DNA of 39,194 bases, taken from the NCBI GenBank assembly GCA_017417585.1, contig JAFPYX010000004.1, positions 1-39,194 on the forward strand, read 5' to 3'. The position numbers and the translations under genes are program-made. Shown here piece by piece: positions 16,958-25,394 of this stretch (positions are counted from its first letter, which is position 1; each line of letters starts with the position of its first letter). Origin of the DNA: Victivallales bacterium (GTDB taxonomy: Bacteria; Verrucomicrobiota; Lentisphaeria; Oligosphaerales; Oligosphaeraceae). Under the pieces are notes generated by a model. The model ran no database searches, was not told the origin of the DNA, and saw nothing but the letters and a program-made list of their open reading frames with translations.

Positions 16958-17446
16958 TTACAGAACTGTCAACCCTGCCTTTTCCATCTCCTGTTTCAAC
17001 GCCTCTTCTTCCAACCAGTTCTCGATGGAAATGGCGCGACGGTTCTCATCCAGATGTCGGAAGCGGACGGTGCGAAGCCGTTCATCGTCCAGAAGCCCGG
17101 CGATTTGTTCCGGCCATTCGACCAGCGTGACGGCATTGGGCTGGAAGAGGAATTCGTCGATGCCGAATGCCAACGCCGCGTTCTCATCCGCAATGCGGTA
17201 CATGTCCAGATGATAGAGATACTCGCCATTCGGCCGGCGGTATTCCTGGGCGACGGTGAAGGTAGGGCTGGTGACCGCCTCGGCAATGTCCAGCCCGCGG
17301 GCTATCCCGCGTGAAAGCACGGTCTTGCCACACCCCAGATCCCCGGCCAGCGCGACCACGCTTCCGCTCGGAAGCAGCTTCGCCAGCCGTATCCCCAAGG
17401 CCAGGGTCATCTCCTCGCTTTCCGATATGAATTCATGCACTTTCAT
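16958..17446 (-). CDS. tsaE: tRNA threonylcarbamoyladenosine biosynthesis ATPase TsaE (YjeE)
   Basis: A protein of about 162 residues with Walker A GDLGCGKT, SPTFT (switch I-like) and HLDMYRI (Walker B region), the hallmarks of TsaE. The enzyme works with TsaB and TsaD to make t6A37 in tRNAs reading ANN codons. I place the start at ATG 17446 (MKVHEFISESEE), which gives the usual family length; a TTG at 17500 would add 18 residues and overlap the preceding kinase stop by 11 bases. It is the last gene of the string 23022-16958 and follows the small atypical kinase directly. Neither tsaB nor tsaD is in the window. Confidence 0.93.
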   Translation of the reverse strand: MKVHEFISESEEMTLALGIRLAKLLPSGSVVALAGDLGCGKTVLSRGIARGLDIAEAVTSPTFTVAQEYRRPNGEYLYHLDMYRIADENAALAFGIDEFLFQPNAVTLVEWPEQIAGLLDDERLRTVRFRHLDENRRAISIENWLEEEALKQEMEKAGLTVL

Positions 17447-17489
17447 TGCTGATAGAGAAATGAACTTGAAGCCATCGGGTTTTCCCGGT

Positions 17490-18305
17490 CTATTTGTCAA
17501 TGCGGTTGAGCGCCTGCAACACTTGTGTCATGTCACGATAGCGGTCCGACAACTTCTTCTCCAGGCATTTCATGACGATGAACTCCATCTGTGACGAGAC
17601 GGAAGGGTTGAGTTCTCGCACCGCCCGAGGCTTCACGGAGGCGCTGGCCTGATGTCGCCAGAGCTTCTTCTCGGTCTTCCCGGAAAAGGCAATGTGTCCG
17701 CTAAGCAACTGATAGGCAATCAGTCCAAAGGCGAAAACATCGGAGCCGGGAAAGGAGACATGGTCGATGAACTGCTCCGGGGCCATAAAGGCGGGCGTGC
17801 CCATCTGACGATGCGGCCCATTGTCCGAAGCGTCACGCGTCAAGTCAAAATCCGTCAATTTGACTTCCATGACATTGTGGTTCCGATGCACCAGGAAATT
17901 TTCCGGCTTGACATCCAGGTGCATGAGGTGATGCTCGTGGACCCAGCTCAACCCCTGGGCAATTTGGTGGATGATGAGGTTGACGTTTTCCTTGACGCGG
18001 TAGTCATTCAAGGTCATCATGGAGCGAAGGGTCATCCCGTCCACGAACTCGATGATTTCGTAAGGACGGAAAAAACTCGACCCAGTCCCCAGCGAGTTCT
18101 GGATGTTGGGGTGAGGCGAAAGCATCTGACGGTGTCGGGTGCCTTCCGTAAAACGCTTCCGCACGGAAAAGCGAAGCATCTTCGAGGCCTGAAGCTCGCG
18201 CAGGAGCGCGATGGTGCCGTCATCCATGCGCACTTTGCGCAAAATGGCGACGCCGCCCACCGCAAAGTCACTGACAACCTTGAATGGCAAATGACCAGAA
18301 CCCAT
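17490..18305 (-). CDS. Small atypical Ser/Thr kinase-like protein
   Basis: A 271-residue single kinase domain without a transmembrane helix. HRD is HLD (129-131, catalytic Asp131 kept) followed by VKPEN; DFG is DFD (152-154, Asp152 kept); MAPE (174-177) and the DVFAFGL helix are present. The lysine of the VAxK motif appears to be Arg36 in ALLREL, and the glycine loop is degenerate (AVGG). Binding and coordination residues are thus partly retained, and activity is doubtful without alternative lysine placement. It lies 12 bp downstream of the aconitase gene and just before tsaE, so it is co-transcribed with both. Its targets are unknown. Confidence 0.8.
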   Translation of the reverse strand: MGSGHLPFKVVSDFAVGGVAILRKVRMDDGTIALLRELQASKMLRFSVRKRFTEGTRHRQMLSPHPNIQNSLGTGSSFFRPYEIIEFVDGMTLRSMMTLNDYRVKENVNLIIHQIAQGLSWVHEHHLMHLDVKPENFLVHRNHNVMEVKLTDFDLTRDASDNGPHRQMGTPAFMAPEQFIDHVSFPGSDVFAFGLIAYQLLSGHIAFSGKTEKKLWRHQASASVKPRAVRELNPSVSSQMEFIVMKCLEKKLSDRYRDMTQVLQALNRIDK

Positions 18306-18317
18306 ACGACACCAAGG

Positions 18318-20273
18318 CTATGCGTTCAATATTCCGCCGGCCAGGACAATGCGCCTGTCTTCCGCAGTCAGCGTGCATTTCATGGTGAATTTCCGTATTT
18401 CGCCATCCGCCGCGACCAACTCCACCTGGATATCGTCGCCGTTGAGGAGCTGCTCTGCAACCCTGGCGATGCGCAGGTGGCTTCCCTCCTGAATCGCCTC
18501 GTAGTCCTTCACGTCAGTGAAATAAAGCGGGAGGATGCCGAAATTGACCAGGTTGGCGGCATGGATGCGTTCAATCGAAATGGCCAGCACCGCGCGCACC
18601 CCCAGGTACATCGGGCAGATCGCGGCGTGTTCGCGGCTGGAACCCTGCGCGTAGGACTCGCCTGCCACGATGAAGCCGGCCTTCCCCGCGTCCCGCAGCG
18701 CAGCCGCGCGTTCGGCGAAGGTAGGCTTGCCCGGTTCGTTGAAGCATTCAAAGACGACCTTCGCGTAGCGCGGGATGTTGCTTCTAAGCTTGAGGTTCGC
18801 CCCCGCCGGCATGATATGGTCCGTGGTGATGCGGTCAGCGACTTTGATCACCGCCTCGCCGTCCAGCGTCTCCGGCAACGGCGAGCAGTGCGGCGGTTCT
18901 CCGATGGTCTCCTTTCGGACAATCTCCCCGGCCTGCCCTGCTGACGGCGGCACAATGATCATGCGGTCATCGATGACGAATTTCTTCGGCATCTCCCAGA
19001 CTGGCTCGACCAACCCGAGTTCCTGTGCGACCTGTCTCGGATCGCTGAGGACGCCGGTGAGTGCGGTCGCCACGGCAGTCGCGGGGGAAACCAGATAGCT
19101 TTGATCGTTCTTGGTCCCGGAGCGGTTCAGGATATTGCGGTTGAAAGTCCGCACGGTGATGGAGTCAGATGCGGGGCTGAAGCCCTGCCCGATGCATGGG
19201 CCGCAGGCGCTCTCCAGAATACGGCATCCCGCCGCCAGCAGGATGGCCAGCGAACCATCCTCGGAGAGCATCCGCAGGACCTGTTTGGAGCCGGGTGCGA
19301 TGCCCAGCGTACATTGGGGACTGACGGTGCGGTCCTTCAGCATTGCCGCCACCAGCCTCAGGTCCTTGAGGGAGCTGTTGGTGCAGGAGCCAATCAGGAC
19401 CTGGTTCACCGGAAGCCCGGAAACCTCGGCCACGGTCTTGATGTTCGCGGGGTTCGACGGGCACGCCGCCAGCGGAACCAACTCGGAAAGATTGATCTCA
19501 ATCACGCGGTCGTAGTCGCAGCCTTCCTCGGCGGCAAGCGGCCGCCAGTCGGCCTCACGCCCCTCGGCGGCCAGAAACTCACGTGTCGCCTCGTCAGATG
19601 GGAAGACAGACGTGGTGACGCCGAGTTCGGCGCCCATGTTGGTGATGGTGGCACGTTCTGGCACGGAGAGAGTCTTGACTCCCTCGCCAAAGTATTCCAC
19701 CGCTGTTCCCACATTGCCCTTGCTGGAGAGAATTTCCAACACCTTCAGGATCACATCCTTGGCGGAGACCCACGGCAAGAGCCTGCCAGTCAGGTGGATG
19801 CCGATGACGCGCGGGCAGACCAGCCTGAAGGGGTGGCCGGCCATCGCGCGTGCCACGTCCAGGCCGCCCGCGCCAATCGCGACCATCCCGATGCCGCCAC
19901 CGGTCGGGGTATGGGAGTCGGAGCCCAGCAAGGTCTTGCCGGGAATTCCAAAGCGTTCCAAATGGACCTGATGGCAGATGCCATTGCCAGGGCGAGAGAA
20001 ATACACGCCTTTTGCCGCGCATACACTCTGAAGATAGAGGTGGTCGTTTGCGTTCTCCGGCCCCATCTGGCTGGTGTTGTGGTCCACGTACTGCACCGAG
20101 AGCTCGGTTTTCACACGCTCCACGCCCATCGCCTCCAACTCCAGAAAAGCCATCGTGCCGGTGGCGTCCTGGCAAAGCGTCTGGTCTATACGGATTTGAA
20201 TCGGTGCGCCGGGAATGAGTTCACCCTCCACAAGATGCGCAGCCAAAATTTGTTCAACTAATGTCTTTGGCAT
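18318..20273 (-). CDS. acn: Aconitate hydratase (4Fe-4S)
   Basis: A 651-residue enzyme of the aconitase superfamily that isomerises citrate and isocitrate through cis-aconitate. It has the substrate and cluster motifs LLGSDSHTPTGGG, IGSCTNSS (first cluster Cys) and ACGPCIGQG (the other two Cys), and the swivel-domain motif GESYAQGSSREHAA. Length and domain order (large domain 1-430, swivel domain about 480-651) match the short mitochondrial-like/bacterial aconitases rather than AcnB or the small isopropylmalate isomerase subunits. ATG at 20273, 26 bp after the oleA-like stop, and 12 bp before the small kinase gene. Homoaconitase is possible but less likely. Confidence 0.92.
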   Translation of the reverse strand: MPKTLVEQILAAHLVEGELIPGAPIQIRIDQTLCQDATGTMAFLELEAMGVERVKTELSVQYVDHNTSQMGPENANDHLYLQSVCAAKGVYFSRPGNGICHQVHLERFGIPGKTLLGSDSHTPTGGGIGMVAIGAGGLDVARAMAGHPFRLVCPRVIGIHLTGRLLPWVSAKDVILKVLEILSSKGNVGTAVEYFGEGVKTLSVPERATITNMGAELGVTTSVFPSDEATREFLAAEGREADWRPLAAEEGCDYDRVIEINLSELVPLAACPSNPANIKTVAEVSGLPVNQVLIGSCTNSSLKDLRLVAAMLKDRTVSPQCTLGIAPGSKQVLRMLSEDGSLAILLAAGCRILESACGPCIGQGFSPASDSITVRTFNRNILNRSGTKNDQSYLVSPATAVATALTGVLSDPRQVAQELGLVEPVWEMPKKFVIDDRMIIVPPSAGQAGEIVRKETIGEPPHCSPLPETLDGEAVIKVADRITTDHIMPAGANLKLRSNIPRYAKVVFECFNEPGKPTFAERAAALRDAGKAGFIVAGESYAQGSSREHAAICPMYLGVRAVLAISIERIHAANLVNFGILPLYFTDVKDYEAIQEGSHLRIARVAEQLLNGDDIQVELVAADGEIRKFTMKCTLTAEDRRIVLAGGILNA

Positions 20274-20299
20274 TGTTTCTATTTTAATTTACTTGTTTA

Positions 20300-21352
20300 T
20301 TACCAACTAATTGAGATTCCAGTCGAATTAATGCCGCTGCCAATGCCGAGCATCGCCAGCTGCATCCCGGGGCGCAACGCGCTCTCCTTCTCGGCCAGGG
20401 CGACTGCCAGGGGAAGCGACGCGGAGCCACAGTTTCCGAACCGGTCGAAAATGGGGAAATCAAGAATAGCAGGGATTTCAAGCTCGGCGAAGAGCTGATC
20501 CCGATGGACCCGTCCAACCTGGTGTCCGCAAACGAGGTCCGGCAACTGACCATCCGTCCATCCAGCCTCGGCCTTAAGGCGTTGCCACATCCGCCTGGCG
20601 ACCTGGATGCCCTGCACCATCAGTTCATGGGAGTCCGTCTGCATTGTCGGCGCACTTCCGTCGGTCATGGCGCCATTGGCGACGGACCCCTGGCAGAGTC
20701 CATGGTGTGAACAGGATGAGGCATTTACGATACAATGCAGAGGATGACCGATGGTCCCCTCCTCTCGCCTGGCCAACAACACCGCGCATGCGGCGGAGCC
20801 GATGGTGAGATTTGCGAATTGGCCCTTCAGGGACCTGCGAGTGACCGATACGTCCTCATTCAGGTGCCGGATGGTGTTTTCCACCAGAGGGCCGCCGTTT
20901 TCGCCAGTCACCGCCATGGCGTACCGTATGCTGCCCTGCTCGATAAGGCCGGCCAGCACCTGGATTCCCGATGCCATACCGAGGCACGCGTTGGAGACAT
21001 CGAAATTCAGGATGTCCTCGTCCAGCCCCAGACGCCTGACCACTGCGGTCGAAGTCGCCGGTTCGGCAAAGTCATGCGACACACCGCAGAACAACACCGC
21101 GTCCAATGCCTTGGCATCAAGACCGGCCTTTTGCAACGCGAGCTTTCCGGCTTCGGCCGCGCATTCGCTGGGCAGCGTCCCCGGTTCCCAGAAATGCCGT
21201 TCCCGTATCCCGGTCATCATCTCCAGCCGCCCTTCCGGCAGATGAAGGCGCTCGTAAAGCGATTGAAGCCGCGTCTCGATTTCGGCGGAGGTCATCACGA
21301 CAGGGGCGGTGAACTCCGAGACGGAAAGAAAATCGACATGCCGGAAAAGCAC
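20300..21352 (-). CDS. oleA: OleA-like thiolase (KAS III superfamily; 3-oxoacyl-ACP synthase III-type)
   Basis: A 350-residue condensing enzyme. The triad is Cys123 (VSNACLG), His277 (GHQVG) and Asn307 (FGNCGSAS). Glu97 in VSHDFAEPAT sits 26 residues before the Cys, the same spacing as the Glu117/Cys143 pair of Xanthomonas OleA, whose Glu is a distinguishing catalytic residue; the N-terminal MLFxxV, TSxEIxxRLQ and GIxxRxxW patterns also match OleA from memory. OleA condenses two fatty acyl-CoAs head-to-head to a beta-keto acid, the first step to long-chain olefins or ketones. The GTG start overlaps the stop of the UbiB-like gene (TAGTG) and has AGGAG 8 bases upstream, so translation is coupled. 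No oleB, oleC or oleD is in the window; a different acyl condensation remains possible. Confidence 0.82.
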   Translation of the reverse strand: MLFRHVDFLSVSEFTAPVVMTSAEIETRLQSLYERLHLPEGRLEMMTGIRERHFWEPGTLPSECAAEAGKLALQKAGLDAKALDAVLFCGVSHDFAEPATSTAVVRRLGLDEDILNFDVSNACLGMASGIQVLAGLIEQGSIRYAMAVTGENGGPLVENTIRHLNEDVSVTRRSLKGQFANLTIGSAACAVLLARREEGTIGHPLHCIVNASSCSHHGLCQGSVANGAMTDGSAPTMQTDSHELMVQGIQVARRMWQRLKAEAGWTDGQLPDLVCGHQVGRVHRDQLFAELEIPAILDFPIFDRFGNCGSASLPLAVALAEKESALRPGMQLAMLGIGSGINSTGISISW

Positions 21353-23022
21353 TACTTATCTCCTCGAAGAATGTCAAAGCCCAGCACCATCAGTAGAAGC
21401 ACACTGAGCAGAAGACCGATTTCTCCCCAGACTGAAACGCCATGCCAAAGGGGCTTGACTTCTCCAATGGTCAGCAGGGCGCTTGCCACAAGCATCCCCC
21501 CAACGCAGGTGGCCACGGAACGACGATTCTGCGCATGCAGGTAATACCGGAAAAGCTCCTCCCGATCTTCCAGGCTGTGACGCAATGTCAGCTTTCCGCC
21601 CATGAGCTGGTTGAAAAATGCTCTCAGGCCCCCCGGCGCCGCCGCAAGGTTCTCGCGCAGTTCCACCAACTCCTCGAAATGTCGATATGCGGATTTGGTG
21701 ATATCCAATTGGCGGAAGATGGTCTTCTGGATATAAGGCCGGAGGTGCCCTTCGAGGCTGAAATTCGGATCCAGCATCCGCCCGAGATTGTCGGAGAGCC
21801 CCATGGCACGAACCATGAGGTAGATGTGGGGACGCAGGGAAATCTTGAACTGGCGGCACAATTCATAGAGCTGCCGCAAGGCGCCAGGGACATCCAGGTC
21901 CTTGATTTCCCCGTAGAAATTGCGATCAATGAATTCGCCAATCGCACACTCAAGGTCATCCAAATCAGGCTCCTGCTCATAGACGGTCAATTTCAGAAGC
22001 ATCCGGGCTGCATGGCGCTCATCCCGTTCCAGGACCGACATCAGAAGCCGGCAAAAGAGGTTGCGCTCCTGCTCCGTGATGCGCCCGCACAACCCGAAAT
22101 CAATATAGCACAGCCGGTTGCCCGGCATGACAAACAAATTCCCCGGATGCGGGTCGGCATGGAAGAATCCATAGGTGAAAAATTGCTTGAGCACCAGTTC
22201 GGCGCCGTCTTTGGCCAATTTCACCAAGTCGCAATCGCTTTGCTGAATCTCTTCAAAGCGGTTGCCTTTGATTCCATCAATCCATTCCATGACAAGCACT
22301 TGAGAAGTTGACAGATCATCCCATACACGAGGCACCACCAAAACTTTCTCATTGGCAAACTGCCGGGCGAAATGCTTGATGTTCCCACGCTCAATGTTGA
22401 AATCCATCTCCTCAAGAATCGCGGAACGGAACTGGTCGACCAGCCGCGGCAGAAGCAGATACCGAAGATTCGGGAAGTTCTCGTTCACACTGCGGCTGAG
22501 AAAACGCAACACGTCAATGTCTGCAAGCACTTGCTTGCGTATGTTTGGACGCTGGACTTTGACGAATACCACCGTGCCATCCAGCAAGACCGCGCGATGC
22601 CCCTGCGCAATGGAGGCCGCGGCGCAAGGCGCCTCCTCAAATTCCCGGAACAGCTCGTTCAACGGCTTCCCCAATTCACGCTCGACAATCGCCTTAACTT
22701 CCGAAAAGGCAAAGGGCGGCACGTCATCCTGCAACTTCGACAATTCATTGACGTAGTCCATGCCAACGACATCGGGACGAGTCGACAACATCTGTCCGAG
22801 CTTGATGAAGGTCGGCCCAAGTTCCACCAGCGTTTTACGGATGCGTTGGGGAAAGGTGTCACTTGTAGCACTCTTGGAATATCTACGTGGAACAAGCCAG
22901 CGAAACCCGCCGAAGAACATTCCCAGGCCATTTTTAAACAACACCGTCAGGATGCGCCGTACATGGTTCATGTTGGCGAAGTAACGGTAGGTTTTGACAA
23001 TGGGGACAAGGAGACTGCCCAT
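21352..23022 (-). CDS. ABC1/AarF/UbiB-family kinase-like protein
   Basis: A 556-residue atypical kinase. Visible family motifs: KLGQMLSTRPD (74-84, the KxGQ signature), an Ala-rich loop AAASIAQGHRA (134-144) in place of the glycine loop, VKVQRP with Lys155, HADPHPGN (288-295) and DFG (308-310). Two hydrophobic C-terminal helices (about 505-553) anchor it in the membrane. UbiB-family proteins support coenzyme Q or other isoprenoid lipid metabolism by ATPase-type activity; which lipid is involved here is unknown. ATG at 23022 has no Shine-Dalgarno sequence and is preceded by a heptamer array. Its stop codon overlaps the start of the OleA-like gene, suggesting a joint role in membrane lipid or hydrocarbon metabolism (inference). 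Confidence 0.9.
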   Translation of the reverse strand: MGSLLVPIVKTYRYFANMNHVRRILTVLFKNGLGMFFGGFRWLVPRRYSKSATSDTFPQRIRKTLVELGPTFIKLGQMLSTRPDVVGMDYVNELSKLQDDVPPFAFSEVKAIVERELGKPLNELFREFEEAPCAAASIAQGHRAVLLDGTVVFVKVQRPNIRKQVLADIDVLRFLSRSVNENFPNLRYLLLPRLVDQFRSAILEEMDFNIERGNIKHFARQFANEKVLVVPRVWDDLSTSQVLVMEWIDGIKGNRFEEIQQSDCDLVKLAKDGAELVLKQFFTYGFFHADPHPGNLFVMPGNRLCYIDFGLCGRITEQERNLFCRLLMSVLERDERHAARMLLKLTVYEQEPDLDDLECAIGEFIDRNFYGEIKDLDVPGALRQLYELCRQFKISLRPHIYLMVRAMGLSDNLGRMLDPNFSLEGHLRPYIQKTIFRQLDITKSAYRHFEELVELRENLAAAPGGLRAFFNQLMGGKLTLRHSLEDREELFRYYLHAQNRRSVATCVGGMLVASALLTIGEVKPLWHGVSVWGEIGLLLSVLLLMVLGFDILRGDK

Positions 23023-23413
23023 CAGCTAGAGGTCAGAGGTTAGAGGTCAATGTGAAATGTGCTTGGAGATATTGGCGGCGCCCCCGACGCCGGAACATGC
23101 CGTCTTGAAACCCGCGTTTTGAATGAGTTTCAAAACGACAAACAATATTATACTTTAATTCATATTTAAAAGACCGCAGGTTGAAACGCCAAAGATTCTT
23201 CTGTATAACAACAGGAAGGTGCACGCCACTTGCCCCTGACTGCCTTAAAATCTCTAGAAAAATACGCATGCCTATGCCTGTCAAATCGTTTACCGGTGCG
23301 TTTTTTTCCCCGCCATTTGTCGCTGATTCAGTTGTAAATCATCATTTTGGCATTACATTCACTCGTTTTCATCTTTCCACCCACTTCAACGACAATCCAT
23401 TAGGAATTTCCCC
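23023..23413. other. Divergent intergenic region between the UbiB-like gene and putP
   Basis: No gene is seen. The region should contain divergent promoters for the UbiB/oleA/acn string (minus) and putP (plus). It contains the heptamer array at 23029-23049. I could not pick a convincing -35/-10 pair on either strand. Confidence 0.6.
23029..23049 (-). repeat. Three tandem heptamers (TRACCTC) just upstream of the UbiB-like gene
   Basis: Read on the minus strand, three 7-mers TGACCTC, TAACCTC and TGACCTC end six bases before the ATG at 23022, where a ribosome binding site would be expected. Compare the array upstream of murI at 11733-11753. Confidence 0.6.
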
Positions 23414-24931
23414 ATGTCCATGAATTATTCGGAAATCACCGTCTTCATCATCTACCTGTGCTGCATGCTGGGCATCGGTGTCTATTTCTTCATCAAGGAC
23501 CGCAATGGAGGCGAAAAAACGTATTTCCTTGGCGACCGCAAGATGGGGCCGTGGGTCGCGGCGCTTTCCGCCGGTGCCTCCGACATGAGCGCATGGCTGC
23601 TGATGGGATTGCCCACCTCCATCTATGCATTCGGCATTGGAAAAGTCTGGATTGCCGTCGGTCTTGGCGTAGGGTATGCCCTGAGCTGGATCATCGAGGC
23701 GCCGCGTCTGCGGAGATTCTCCATCGTCTCCGGTGACGCCATCACCATCCCGCAATACCTCTCCAACCGATTCAAGTCGACAAGCCACGCCACCCAGACC
23801 ATCTGCGCCATTGTCTTCCTGATCGCCTACACCATCTACGCGGCAACCAGCATCAAGGCCTGCGGAACGCTCTTCTTCAAGGTCATTGGAATGGATCCCA
23901 TGAAAGCCATGTACCTCTCCGCCGTCATCATCATCAGCTATACCTTCCTGGGTGGTTTCTCCGCCGTCTGCTGGACGGACTTTTTCCAGGGAATGCTGAT
24001 TCTCGGCGCCATGCTCCTGGCACCCATTTTTGCCCTCTTTATGCTCCAGGGACCTGCCGAAACTACCACATTACCTCCAAACTACTACAACGTTTTTGCT
24101 GATTGGAAACAAATCGCCTCCGGACTGGGCTGGGGACTGGGCTATTTCGGAATGCCCCACATCATCATCCGCTTCATGTCCATCAAGTCGCAGAAGGCAC
24201 TCCGGCAGTCTTCCATCATTGGAATCTCCTGGACGACAATTGTGCTCTTCTTCGCGGCATTCATTGGGGTCGTCGGTCGTCTGCGCCTGGGATTCAATCC
24301 GGAAATTCAGGAAAAAGAAATCGTCTTTGTGGAGATGGTCCGGCAGATCTTCTCCGGTCCCATCTTCAGCGTCATCTCCGGCGTCCTGCTGGCCGCCGTC
24401 CTGGCCGCCGCCATGAGTACTGCTGACAGCCAGTTGCTCTCGGCCTCCTCCGCCTTCACCAGCGATGTTTATAAGCCACTCATCCGCAAAGGGAAGACCT
24501 CTGACGAGGAACTGCTGTGGAACGGGCGCCTCATCGTTCTGATTGTCTCCCTTGCCGCGTTGCTCATCGCGACCAACCCGAACTCCGGAACCATCATGGA
24601 CTTGGTCGAAAATGCCTGGGGAATCTTCGGCGCGGCCTTCGGCCCGGCGATTCTAATGAGCCTCTTCTGGCGGAATTTCAACTCCAAGGGCTCCATTGCC
24701 GGCATCGTCGTGGGAACTGTCGTCGATATTCTCTGGCTACTGTATTGTAAGACCCCCAACGAAGGATTATTCAAGCTCATCCCGCAACTCAACAGCATCG
24801 CAGGACTCTATGAGATCATCCCGGGCTTCATCTGTGGACTGGCAGCCGCCGTCCTAGTGACTTACATGACCAGGAAACCCTCGGCGGAAGTCCAGCAACT
24901 CTTCGATGATGCGGTGAAGTATCGGGATTGA
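23414..24931 (+). CDS. putP: Sodium/proline symporter (SSS family)
   Basis: A 505-residue integral membrane transporter of the sodium:solute symporter family with about 13 transmembrane helices. The PutP-like features are the TYFLGDRKMGPWVAALSAGASDMSAWLLMG region in TM2 (residues about 36-65, given here as a landmark: FLGDRKMGPW, then SAGASDMSAWLL) and AAAMSTADSQLLSASSAFT-type TM9 sequence (AMSTADSQLL at about 335-344), which in PutP carry Na+ and proline ligands. ATG at 23414 with AGGAA upstream; the second Met at codon 3 is an alternative. It is monocistronic: the upstream gene is divergent, and a hairpin follows at 24974-25016. Proline is the best substrate guess. Confidence 0.9.
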   Translation: MSMNYSEITVFIIYLCCMLGIGVYFFIKDRNGGEKTYFLGDRKMGPWVAALSAGASDMSAWLLMGLPTSIYAFGIGKVWIAVGLGVGYALSWIIEAPRLRRFSIVSGDAITIPQYLSNRFKSTSHATQTICAIVFLIAYTIYAATSIKACGTLFFKVIGMDPMKAMYLSAVIIISYTFLGGFSAVCWTDFFQGMLILGAMLLAPIFALFMLQGPAETTTLPPNYYNVFADWKQIASGLGWGLGYFGMPHIIIRFMSIKSQKALRQSSIIGISWTTIVLFFAAFIGVVGRLRLGFNPEIQEKEIVFVEMVRQIFSGPIFSVISGVLLAAVLAAAMSTADSQLLSASSAFTSDVYKPLIRKGKTSDEELLWNGRLIVLIVSLAALLIATNPNSGTIMDLVENAWGIFGAAFGPAILMSLFWRNFNSKGSIAGIVVGTVVDILWLLYCKTPNEGLFKLIPQLNSIAGLYEIIPGFICGLAAAVLVTYMTRKPSAEVQQLFDDAVKYRD

Positions 24932-24973
24932 TCTCCCGCGTCCAAACCGCGAAAGCGCGATAACGCATGACAA

Positions 24974-25016
24974 AACGCGGCGTGTTCCATTCCCATGAAG
25001 GCGAACACGCCGCGTT
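24974..25016. terminator. Perfect 14-bp inverted repeat downstream of putP
   Basis: AACGCGGCGTGTTC (24974-24987) pairs perfectly with GAACACGCCGCGTT (25003-25016) around a 15-base loop. No T run follows on the plus strand; a short T4 follows on the minus strand. Likely a transcription terminator or mRNA-stabilising stem for putP. Confidence 0.6.
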
Positions 25017-25284
25017 CCTATTTGTGAGGCAATTTTGAAACTTCCACACGAAATCGGTGAGTCAATGTAGATTGAGCCATACGGTCTACGACAGAATCCG
25101 ATTCCAGAAAAGGGGGGGATGCCAGGCAACCTGCTCCGTCATGGCCTGGGCAAAGGAAACGAAAGCATATTTCGATAATGAGATATTCGTTGAATTGCCT
25201 TTCCCTCAGCCTAATAGATATATAGCTCGTTCTGCCAGAACGTCACGCGCAGCCCGAAATTCCCTTCGCAATGCCATAGTTAGT

Positions 25285-25316
25285 TTGACGGCGATTTTTC
25301 GATTATCGGTTATACT
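25285..25316 (+). promoter_or_regulatory. Weak candidate promoter for the VIT-domain gene
   Basis: TTGACG (25285-25290) and TATACT (25311-25316) both resemble sigma-70 hexamers, but the 20-bp spacer is longer than usual. It lies about 80 bp upstream of the ATG at 25395. Confidence 0.3.
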
Positions 25317-25394
25317 ATCAATAATATCAGTCCCAAGAAGAACCCTAGCGCAAAAGGGATGTGTCAAAAACTTGTTTTCAATGGCCAAGCAGTC

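Larger units (their letters stand above)
24932..25394. other. Intergenic region between putP and the VIT-domain gene
   Basis: Contains the hairpin at 24974-25016 and a candidate promoter at 25285-25316. The remaining bases show no gene. The segment 25160-25360 is AT-richer than its surroundings. Confidence 0.6.
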
